A stretch of 6,382 nt of DNA from Pseudomonadota bacterium (lineage in GTDB: Bacteria > Pseudomonadota > Alphaproteobacteria > Rhizobiales > Hyphomicrobiaceae). Positions 1 to 5,298 of this stretch are shown here, one piece after another (the first letter of the stretch is position 1; every line of letters begins with the position of its first letter). The translations under genes were made by a program, and so were the position numbers. The DNA is taken from contig JAEYYJ010000415.1 in NCBI GenBank assembly GCA_023430845.1, forward strand, positions 1 through 6,382. The letters run 5' to 3'. Below the pieces are notes generated by a model that had not been told where the DNA came from, searched no databases, and worked only from the letters and a program-made list of their open reading frames with translations.

Positions 1-1
1 A

Positions 2-820
2 GCGCCGCGCCATAGCCGCTCGTGGATGCCGGCGACGTTCTGCGCGGCGCTTCTGCTCGGCGGTGCGGCATTCGTCGTCGTGAGCCGCACGGGCGCGCTG
101 CCGGCATCCGCTCCGCTCAGTGCTCATGTCGACGAGCTGATGATCATGGCGGGCCTCGGCGTCGATGAGATCCACGTAACGGGATACGCCTACACTGAGG
201 TGCGTGATATCTTCGCAGCTCTCCAGCTCGACCAGCCGACGTCGCTGCTCCGCTACAATTCCGAGGCCGCGCGCCGCCGTGTCGAGGCGCTCGCCTGGGT
301 TCGCCGCGCGACGGTCACGCGCGTGTTGCCCGGCAGCGTCGAGGTGCGCGTCACCGAGCGCACGCCGATCGCGGTCTGGCTCAATGGCGGCAGCGCGAGC
401 CTCGTCGATGCCGAAGGACGGGAACTCGCGCGCGTTGCGCCCTCGACGCAGGAAGCATTGCCGCGCATCTCGGGCGTGGGAGCGCCAGAAGCCCTCAACG
501 CGCTTCTCGCCACGTTCGAGAAGTACCCTGCGCTCGCGGCGCGCGTGCGCGTTTCCGAGCGCATTGGCGAACGCCGATGGTCGCTCGATCTCGACAATGG
601 GAGCCGCATTCATCTTCCTGCCGAAGGCGAGGCGGCGGTTCTCGGCCGCTTCATGGAGCGCGCCGAAAGTGCTGCTCTTCTGGGCGATCCTCGGCGCGTC
701 ATTGATCTGAGAGTTGACGATCGTATCGCGGTGTCGCCGCGACCGGTCGCACCGGCGGCATCGGCGGGCGTGGCTCCGGCAAGCCTGCCGGCACCACGCA
801 AATCTGCTTCGGCATTGTGA
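2..820 (+). CDS. ftsQ: Cell division protein FtsQ, 5'-truncated by the window edge
   Basis: FtsQ is a bitopic inner-membrane protein that joins cytoplasmic and periplasmic parts of the divisome. The frame is open to the left edge; eight codons rich in Arg/Ser precede the first visible ATG (26), which has no convincing Shine-Dalgarno. I therefore treat the gene as missing its start and part of the cytoplasmic tail. Counting from that Met, residues 5-20 form a hydrophobic membrane segment (ALLLGGAAFVVV). Residues 46-116 look like a POTRA domain (VDEIHVTGY ... VRVTERTPIAVW), followed by a beta domain with SLVDAEGREL and, near the end, IDLRVDDRIAVSP, both typical of alphaproteobacterial FtsQ. The last 25 residues are Pro/Ala-rich and probably disordered. 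ftsA starts 12 bases after the stop, which indicates one operon. Identification rests on the domain pattern plus position before ftsA and is strong; only the N-terminus is uncertain. Confidence 0.93.
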   Translation, partial: APRHSRSWMPATFCAALLLGGAAFVVVSRTGALPASAPLSAHVDELMIMAGLGVDEIHVTGYAYTEVRDIFAALQLDQPTSLLRYNSEAARRRVEALAWVRRATVTRVLPGSVEVRVTERTPIAVWLNGGSASLVDAEGRELARVAPSTQEALPRISGVGAPEALNALLATFEKYPALAARVRVSERIGERRWSLDLDNGSRIHLPAEGEAAVLGRFMERAESAALLGDPRRVIDLRVDDRIAVSPRPVAPAASAGVAPASLPAPRKSASAL

Positions 821-825
821 GGGGG
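818..825 (+). promoter_or_regulatory. ftsA ribosome binding site overlapping the ftsQ stop
   Basis: TGAGGGGG begins with the ftsQ stop codon and lies seven bases before the ftsA ATG. Ribosomes finishing ftsQ would therefore cover the ftsA initiation region, which suggests coupled translation. Confidence 0.6.
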
Positions 826-832
826 CGTAAAC

Positions 833-2140
833 ATGAACAGCACGGACCGCAGCCGCAATAAGCCCCCGCCCCTCCCGCGCGGCACACCGATTATTGCTGC
901 GCTCGACATCGGCACGAGCAAGGTCGTCTGCCTGATCGCGACGGGCGATAAGGGCGGCCGCACGCGCTTGCTCGGTATCGGCCATCAGCGCAGTGGTGGC
1001 ATCAAGGCCGGCATGGTCATAGATCCCGATGCCGCCGAGCAGGCGACGCGGGCGGCTGTCGGTCAGGCCGAGCGCATGGCCGGCGTCACCATGGAGCAGG
1101 TGAGCGTCGCCGTGGCCTGCGGCCGTCTCAAGTCGCAGCGTTTCGCGGCCCGTGTCAGCACCGAGAGCGGCTTTGTCGGTGATGGCGATGTCGCACGCGC
1201 CCTCTCGGGCGGAGAGGCTTTTGCTGCACGCGGTGGCCGCACGCTCGTCCAGTTCCACAATGAAGCCTGGCATGTCGATGGTGCCGAGGGCGTAGCCGAT
1301 CCGCGTGGCATGGCCGGCAGCGAGCTCAGCGCCGACCTCGTTGCTGTCACTGCCGACGATGGCCCGCTGCAGAACCTGCTCGCCGTGGTCGAGCGCTGCT
1401 ACCTGGAGCCGCATCAGCTCGCGGCCACACCGTATGCGAGCGCCATGGCTGTCACCACGGAGGAGGAGCGTCAGCTCGGTGTCCTGGTCATCGATATCGG
1501 CGCCGGTGTGACATCAATGGCAGCATTTGCCGGCGGACGGCTGGCCATGGCCGAGGTTTTGCCGGTCGGCGCCCAGCTCGTGACTTTCGACATCGCGCGC
1601 CGCCTTGGCACGCCGGTGACGGAAGCCGAGCGAATCAAAACGCTTTATGGCACACTGCTGCCGGCGCGCTCGAACGATCATGAGTCGTTCTCGTTCTCCG
1701 TCAGCGATGGCGAGGACGAGGCAATGGCTCGGATTTCTCGGGCAGAGTTGCGTTCGCTGATCGAGCCGCGGATCCATGGCATCGCGGCGCTGGTCCAAGA
1801 GCGGGTCGTCGCAGCCAAGCTCGACAGGAGCATCCTGGAGCGGGTCGTGCTGACCGGGGGCGGGGCCGGCCTCGAAGGGGTCGACAGCGTTTGGGGCAGC
1901 ATGGGGGAGGCCTCGGGGAACTTGGGGGGAGCACGCGCGGCGACGGTGCGCGTTGGCCGGCCGAGCCCGATCGAGGGGATGTCCGCCGACATGCTGGGGC
2001 CTTCATTCGCGACGGTGAGCGGGCTCATCGGTGATTCGCTGCAGCAGCACTTCGCTGCGAGGACTGGGGGACTGCGCGGTTGGCGTGGAAGCGGCTACGT
2101 GAGCTGGATCGGTAACTGGCTGAGCCGCGCGAAGGGATGA
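833..2140 (+). CDS. ftsA: Cell division protein FtsA (actin-like membrane anchor of the Z ring)
   Basis: FtsA is an ATP-binding actin homologue that tethers FtsZ filaments to the inner membrane and recruits later division proteins. The 435-residue product has the actin-fold motifs in order: phosphate 1 at 25-30 (DIGTSK), phosphate 2 at 221-227 (DIGAGVT) and the adenosine loop at 340-346 (LTGGGAG). The SHS2/1C region lies between the first two (about 95-205). Residues 421-435 (GYVSWIGNWLSRAKG) fit the C-terminal amphipathic membrane-targeting helix. The start is supported by TGAGGGGG at 818-825, seven bases upstream and overlapping the ftsQ stop, so translation may be coupled. Oddities: between the adenosine loop and the following VRVGRP strand there is an extra Gly/Ser-rich stretch, about 10 residues longer than I expect. 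There the glycine codons switch to GGG, whereas the first half of the gene uses almost only GGC/GGT. The function call is very secure. Confidence 0.97.
   Translation: MNSTDRSRNKPPPLPRGTPIIAALDIGTSKVVCLIATGDKGGRTRLLGIGHQRSGGIKAGMVIDPDAAEQATRAAVGQAERMAGVTMEQVSVAVACGRLKSQRFAARVSTESGFVGDGDVARALSGGEAFAARGGRTLVQFHNEAWHVDGAEGVADPRGMAGSELSADLVAVTADDGPLQNLLAVVERCYLEPHQLAATPYASAMAVTTEEERQLGVLVIDIGAGVTSMAAFAGGRLAMAEVLPVGAQLVTFDIARRLGTPVTEAERIKTLYGTLLPARSNDHESFSFSVSDGEDEAMARISRAELRSLIEPRIHGIAALVQERVVAAKLDRSILERVVLTGGGAGLEGVDSVWGSMGEASGNLGGARAATVRVGRPSPIEGMSADMLGPSFATVSGLIGDSLQQHFAARTGGLRGWRGSGYVSWIGNWLSRAKG
1856..1929 (+). other. Cluster of G-tracts in ftsA, possible G-quadruplex
   Basis: Seven runs of at least four G lie within 74 bases of the coding strand (1856-1860, 1862-1865, 1877-1880, 1893-1896, 1903-1907, 1915-1918, 1924-1929). 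The last four meet the usual G-quadruplex pattern, with loops of 6, 7 and 5 bases. The mRNA has the same sequence, so the structure could form in RNA or in the non-template DNA strand. Confidence 0.5.
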
Positions 2141-2145
2141 GCCGA

Positions 2146-2158
2146 GTGCGCTGCGCAC
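2146..2158 (+). other. Small hairpin in the ftsA-ftsZ gap
   Basis: GTGCG-CTG-CGCAC is a perfect 5-bp inverted repeat with a 3-base loop. It starts five bases after the ftsA stop and ends 33 bases before the ftsZ start. There is no U-tract, so it is not an intrinsic terminator. It could be a minor mRNA processing or stability element, or chance in GC-rich DNA. Confidence 0.3.
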
Positions 2159-2191
2159 GGGTTCACTGAGCAGGACGGACACGAGGCATCG

Positions 2192-3667
2192 ATGGGCACA
2201 GGTCCGCAACATCCGGTTTTCAGCGAGCTACGCCCGATCATCAAGGTGATCGGGGTCGGCGGCGCGGGCGGCAACGCCATCAACAACATGATCGCGTCCG
2301 GGCTTCAGGACGTGACGTACATCGTCGCGAACACCGACGCGCAGGCGCTCGCGTCCTCAGGCGCCGAGCATCGCATCCAGCTCGGTGTGAACCTCACGCA
2401 GGGGCTTGGTGCAGGTTCGCGACCCGAGATCGGGCTTGCTGCGGCCGAGGAAGCAAAAGAAGAGATCACCAAGGCGCTCAAAGGCGCCCATATGGCGTTC
2501 ATCGCTGCCGGCATGGGCGGCGGGACGGGCACGGGGGCAGCGGCCGTCATCGCGCGCACGGCCCGCGACATGGGGCTGCTCACGGTCGCGATCGTGACCA
2601 AGCCATTCCACTTCGAGGGCGCGCGGCGGATGCGCGTCGCGGAGGCGGGCATCGCGGAGCTCAAAACTTCCGTCGACACGCTGATCGTCATCCCGAATCA
2701 GAATCTTTTCCGCATCGCCAACGAGAAGACGACGTTCGCCGAGGCCTTCATCCTGGCGGACAAGGTGCTGCACGCTGGCGTCGCGTGCATCGTCGACCTG
2801 ATCATGAAGGACGGCCTGATCAATCTGGATTTCGCCGACGTGCAGGTCATCATGCGCGGCATGGGCGCGGCGATGATGGGGACGGGAGAAGCCTCCGGCG
2901 AGGGCCGCGCGCGCAAAGCTGCCGAGATGGCGCTGGCTAATCCGCTCATTGATGATCTCACGCTCAGCGGTGCCAAGGGCGTGCTGCTGTCGATCATCGG
3001 CGGCAAGGATATGACGCTCTTCGAGGTCGACGAGGCCGCGAGCCGCGTGCGGCAGGAAGTCGACGAGGACGCGAACATCATCGTCGGAGCGTCGTTCGAC
3101 GACAGCATGGCGAACAACAGCATGCGAATCGCCATCGTCGCCTCCGGCATGTCGATCGCAACGGCCCAGCAGGCCGCGCCCGTGACGCAGCCCGCGGCGA
3201 CCAAGCACGCGCCGGCAGCTTCGGCCGTGCCGACGTCAGGTGATTCGTCGCGCCGCCGCTTCAATCCGGAGGATCTGAACCCGCACGCCGGTTATGACGA
3301 GCCCTACGAATCACACGAGCGCACGGCACCGCCCACCGCGCCGCGCGAGCTGTGGCGGGCGCCCGGCGGGGTCGTGATCGAGGAGAATGGGGGGCACGGA
3401 TACGGTGGCGGTTCATCTGCCCCGGCGGAGCGCAGCGAGGCGCCGACCAGGCCGCAGCGCCATGCGCCCGAAGGGGATTATCGGCGGATGCCGTCCGTCG
3501 ACGAATTCCCGCCAGTGGGGCAGCGCGAATACGCTGCGAAAGCCCCGAAGTATTCCGAGCAGAAGTCTCGGGCACAGCCTTTGGAGCCGCCGGCACCGCC
3601 ACCGGAGCCGCCGCGCGGTGGCCTCCTGCATCGTCTTGTGGGCGGAGGCAAAGGCCGGAGAAGCTGA
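2192..3667 (+). CDS. ftsZ: Cell division protein FtsZ (tubulin-like GTPase), with atypical C-terminus
   Basis: FtsZ polymerises with GTP into the cytokinetic ring. The 491-residue product has the nucleotide-binding N-terminus ([15 protein letters not shown], 19-33), the tubulin signature GGGTGTG (109-115) and the T7 loop NLDFAD (211-216) that supplies the catalytic aspartate of the adjoining subunit. The GTPase/C-terminal core ends near residue 320 ([10 protein letters not shown]). Next comes a Pro/Arg/Glu-rich linker (about 321-474), including [11 protein letters not shown], which resembles a piece I recall from Hyphomicrobiales FtsZ linkers. The protein ends in a basic tail, [16 protein letters not shown]. 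Start choice: GAGG at 2183-2186, five bases before ATG. Oddities: the usual C-terminal peptide (LEIPAFLRRQ type) is absent in all three forward frames; Ala118 replaces the near-invariant Pro after GGGTGTGAA; and LLSIIGGKD has Ile where ITGGKD is usual. Position after ftsQA makes it the dcw copy. Many Hyphomicrobiales carry a second ftsZ elsewhere. Confidence 0.97.
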   Translation: MGTGPQHPVFSELRPIIKVIGVGGAGGNAINNMIASGLQDVTYIVANTDAQALASSGAEHRIQLGVNLTQGLGAGSRPEIGLAAAEEAKEEITKALKGAHMAFIAAGMGGGTGTGAAAVIARTARDMGLLTVAIVTKPFHFEGARRMRVAEAGIAELKTSVDTLIVIPNQNLFRIANEKTTFAEAFILADKVLHAGVACIVDLIMKDGLINLDFADVQVIMRGMGAAMMGTGEASGEGRARKAAEMALANPLIDDLTLSGAKGVLLSIIGGKDMTLFEVDEAASRVRQEVDEDANIIVGASFDDSMANNSMRIAIVASGMSIATAQQAAPVTQPAATKHAPAASAVPTSGDSSRRRFNPEDLNPHAGYDEPYESHERTAPPTAPRELWRAPGGVVIEENGGHGYGGGSSAPAERSEAPTRPQRHAPEGDYRRMPSVDEFPPVGQREYAAKAPKYSEQKSRAQPLEPPAPPPEPPRGGLLHRLVGGGKGRRS

Positions 3668-3694
3668 AGTCGATTCGGTCGCCCCGATGGCAAG

Positions 3695-3738
3695 GCCCGG
3701 TTTCTTGGCATATACACAACGCTGCGTTCAAACCGGGC
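3695..3738 (+). terminator. Inverted repeat behind ftsZ, possible transcript end
   Basis: GCCCGGTTT (3695-3703) and AAACCGGGC (3730-3738) are perfect 9-base inverted arms around a 26-base loop, which itself contains a small AACG-CTG-CGTT hairpin (3718-3728). It begins 28 bases after the ftsZ stop. No T-tract follows, so it is not a classic intrinsic terminator. It may mark the 3' end of the fts mRNA or protect it. Confidence 0.4.
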
Positions 3739-3861
3739 ATCGCGGAATGGCCTTCCGAAGTCCGAATCACAAAAGCGACACACACAAGCCATCATGCGGT
3801 TCTCTGCGCAGTGCCTGTGGAAAATGCAATTCTGTTAGCTCGATCGCGCCGATAAAGTTCC

Positions 3862-3867
3862 TATAAT
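3862..3867 (+). promoter_or_regulatory. Candidate -10 box (TATAAT) upstream of lpxC
   Basis: A perfect TATAAT lies in the most A/T-rich part of the gap, 252 bases before lpxC. No good -35 hexamer is found at 16-18 bases upstream (TTAGCT sits 21 bases away), so this is only a candidate. Confidence 0.3.
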
Positions 3868-3920
3868 TCAGTGCTTTATGCGGTGAGGCGTCTCGGCAAC
3901 ATTTCGTAAGAAAGCGTGAC

Positions 3921-3949
3921 TTGTGATGGCGATGCGCATCACGTTATCG
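3921..3949 (+). promoter_or_regulatory. Candidate sigma-70-type promoter for lpxC
   Basis: TTGTGA (3921-3926) and TTATCG (3944-3949) are spaced by exactly 17 bases. A transcript from here would start near 3956, giving a leader of about 165 bases. The match to consensus is partial. The spacer contains a palindrome that could be an operator. Confidence 0.3.
3923..3942. repeat. Palindrome GATGCGCATC within a wider inverted repeat
   Basis: GATGCGCATC (3931-3940) is a perfect 10-base palindrome. It overlaps a second symmetry, GTGATG (3923-3928) with CATCAC (3937-3942). The size and position inside the spacer of the candidate lpxC promoter fit a binding site for a dimeric regulator. No regulator is recognised. 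Confidence 0.4.
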
Positions 3950-3983
3950 TCTTGATTAAGAACGGGGTCCGGAACGCTTGCAC

Positions 3984-4021
3984 GGGGCAATCAAAAACAG
4001 CCCCACCCTTAAAAGTGGTGG
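3984..4021 (+). promoter_or_regulatory. Two mutually exclusive hairpins in the lpxC leader
   Basis: GGGGC (3984-3988) can pair with GCCCC (4000-4004). Alternatively CCACC (4003-4007) can pair with GGTGG (4017-4021). The two share bases 4003-4004, so only one can form fully. CCCTTA at 4006-4011 is also complementary to TAAGGG at 4095-4100, just before the lpxC ribosome site. The stems are short, and regulation is inference only. Confidence 0.3.
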
Positions 4022-4052
4022 CGTAGGCAAGCGACTGGATACGATCTTGGGG

Positions 4053-4093
4053 GGCTCTCTTCTTGTGGTCCGTATGACCGTGAGCTGAGAGCC
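4053..4093 (+). promoter_or_regulatory. Nested stem-loop directly before the lpxC ribosome site
   Basis: GGCTCTC (4053-4059) pairs perfectly with GAGAGCC (4087-4093). Inside the loop, GGTC (4067-4070) pairs with GACC (4076-4079) around CGTAT. The structure ends 11 bases before the GAGGGA Shine-Dalgarno of lpxC, where it could affect translation or stabilise the mRNA. Confidence 0.4.
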
Positions 4094-4104
4094 GTAAGGG
4101 GATC

Positions 4105-4110
4105 GAGGGA
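4105..4110 (+). promoter_or_regulatory. lpxC ribosome binding site
   Basis: GAGGGA, nine bases before the ATG at 4120, supports that start. Confidence 0.55.
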
Positions 4111-4119
4111 CGGCGCTAC

Positions 4120-5082
4120 ATGTCGAAGCGATTCATCGGTGCACGCCAGACAACGGTTGCGCGCGAGATCGAGGTGTCCGGCACGGGGGTGCATAGCGGG
4201 GCGCCGGTTTCAGTGGTGATACATCCAGCCCCTGCTGACACGGGGATTTGCTTCATCGTGTCGAAGCGGGGACGGATTATCTCCCAAATCGAGGCTGATG
4301 TGAGGGCGGTGCGCAACCTGACCCTCTGCACGGTAATCGGCGATGACCGGGGGGTCACCGTCGGTACTGTCGAGCATCTGCTCTCTGCCCTTCGCGGGCT
4401 TTGTGTCGACAACTGCTTCATCGAGATCGACAACAAAGAAGTGCCGATCATGGACGGAAGCGCGGCCGCTTTCGTCGATGCCATCGATGAGGTCGGGGTT
4501 CGCGAACTGGCAACGCCGCGCAAATTCATCAAGGTCCTGAAACCGGTACGGGTCCAGGAAGGCGATTGCTGGGGTGAGCTCACGCCGCATTCGAGCTTCC
4601 ATCTCGATGTCGAGATCAACTTCGACAGTCCGGTTATCGGACGCCAGCGCATGGCGCTGGATCTCAGCCCCGGCGCATTCCGGCAGGAACTCTGCCGCGC
4701 CCGTACCTTCGGTTTCATGCGCGACGTGGAGATGCTCTGGAAGTCGGGCCTCGCGCTCGGCGCGTCGCTCGAGAATACGGTCGCGATCGGTGAGGATCGC
4801 GTCATGAACCCCGAAGGCCTGCGCTATCCGCAGGAATTCGTTCGCCACAAGATGCTTGATGCGGTCGGTGATCTCGCGCTCGCGGGCGCTCCGCTGCTTG
4901 CCGCCTACCGCTCTGTGCGCGGCGGTCACCGCCTGAATGCAACGGTTCTCAAAGCTCTATTCGCCGACGCCGATGCTTGGACCGTGGTGCACGCACCGAT
5001 GGTTCGCGAGACGCCGCACATTGCGGGCTACGATGCCTCGCTTGGTCTGGCTGCAGTGCAGTTCGCTGCAAATCGCAACTGA
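4120..5082 (+). CDS. lpxC: UDP-3-O-acyl-N-acetylglucosamine deacetylase LpxC
   Basis: LpxC is the zinc-dependent cytoplasmic deacetylase that carries out the committed step of lipid A synthesis, removing acetate from UDP-3-O-acyl-GlcNAc. At 320 residues it is of normal length. Visible motifs are the N-terminal GTGVHSGAPVSV with HPAPADTGI (residues about 22-43), VEHLLSAL (Glu85 as base, His86 as zinc ligand), VPIMDGSAAAF, RARTFGF, and HKMLDAVGDLALAG with the remaining zinc ligands His243 and Asp247. GGHRLN follows with His270. These correspond to E. coli Glu78, His79, His238, Asp242 and His265, so all catalytic residues are present. Start choice: GAGGGA at 4105-4110, nine bases before ATG; AAGGGG lies a little further upstream. 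The gene is set apart from ftsZ by 452 bases with promoter-like and hairpin elements, and a strong hairpin follows its stop. Separate control from the fts genes is therefore likely. Identification is very secure. Confidence 0.97.
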   Translation: MSKRFIGARQTTVAREIEVSGTGVHSGAPVSVVIHPAPADTGICFIVSKRGRIISQIEADVRAVRNLTLCTVIGDDRGVTVGTVEHLLSALRGLCVDNCFIEIDNKEVPIMDGSAAAFVDAIDEVGVRELATPRKFIKVLKPVRVQEGDCWGELTPHSSFHLDVEINFDSPVIGRQRMALDLSPGAFRQELCRARTFGFMRDVEMLWKSGLALGASLENTVAIGEDRVMNPEGLRYPQEFVRHKMLDAVGDLALAGAPLLAAYRSVRGGHRLNATVLKALFADADAWTVVHAPMVRETPHIAGYDASLGLAAVQFAANRN

Positions 5083-5089
5083 AGTTGAT

Positions 5090-5115
5090 GCGCGCCCGAA
5101 TCGTTTTGGGCGCGC
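5090..5115 (+). terminator. Strong GC hairpin right after lpxC
   Basis: Bases 5090-5100 pair with 5105-5115 in an 11-bp stem (ten Watson-Crick pairs, one G-U) closed by the tetraloop TCGT. Flanking GATG/CATC (5087-5090, 5121-5124) offer an alternative outer extension. It starts seven bases after the lpxC stop. No U-tract follows, so it is either a non-canonical terminator that attenuates bamD or a 3'-end stabiliser of lpxC mRNA. Confidence 0.5.
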
Positions 5116-5184
5116 CGCCGCATCAGCGCCATAACGGTGGACGAGACTAATCCGACTTTATGCATGAGTGGCCGGTAGATGGCT

Positions 5185-5211
5185 CACCGTGCTAGATGAG
5201 TCGGTACGGTG
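5185..5211. repeat. Inverted repeat upstream of bamD
   Basis: CACCGT (5185-5190) and ACGGTG (5206-5211) are perfect 6-base arms separated by 15 bases, about 90 bases before bamD. It may be a regulatory site or a weak hairpin. I found no convincing promoter hexamers in the lpxC-bamD gap (5083-5298). Confidence 0.25.
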
Positions 5212-5285
5212 CATTTGCAGTGCCGTTTGGACGGAATGAAATGGACGGGCGCGGGCGCATCGGAGCGCGATGCGGACCGACACCG

Positions 5286-5291
5286 TGAGGA
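5286..5291 (+). promoter_or_regulatory. bamD ribosome binding site deciding the start
   Basis: TGAGGA ends seven bases before ATG 5299. It favours this start over the in-frame ATGs at 5209 and 5236, and agrees with the lipoprotein signal that begins at 5299. Confidence 0.65.
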
Positions 5292-5298
5292 CGACGGA

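Larger units (their letters stand above)
3668..4119. other. 452-base intergenic region between ftsZ and lpxC
   Basis: I see no credible gene here: the open frames are tails or shadows of ftsZ and lpxC frames, without ribosome sites or recognisable protein patterns. The stretch is richer in A/T than its neighbours, especially 3700-3960. It holds an inverted repeat behind ftsZ, two promoter-like elements, a palindrome and several possible hairpins before lpxC, listed separately. GANTC (CcrM-type) sites occur at 3672 and 3764. I found no paired TTAA-N7-TTAA CtrA box. Confidence 0.7.

Noticed and set aside
26..28. ATG 26 as the true ftsQ start
   Set aside because: The frame stays open to the window edge with Arg-rich codons, no ribosome site precedes it, and FtsQ normally has a longer cytoplasmic tail.
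2357..3208. Long reverse-strand frame (283 codons) opposite ftsZ
   Set aside because: It is an Arg/Asp/His-rich shadow produced by GC-rich codons of ftsZ, with no ribosome site or recognisable domain.
3352..3866. Two forward frames running from the ftsZ linker into the gap
   Set aside because: They start inside ftsZ in other frames, show no domain, and do not contain a lost FtsZ C-terminal peptide.
4210..4929. Reverse-strand frame (239 codons) opposite lpxC
   Set aside because: Fully inside a clear lpxC gene with intact catalytic motifs; composition is that of an antisense shadow.
5209..5298. N-terminal extension of BamD from ATG 5209
   Set aside because: It would put 30 charged residues before the lipoprotein signal, while ATG 5299 has a good ribosome site and clean signal peptide.
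3668..5298. GANTC methylation sites as a cell-cycle signal (3672, 3764, 5098, 5198)
   Set aside because: Four sites in about 670 intergenic bases is close to chance expectation, and no paired CtrA boxes accompany them.
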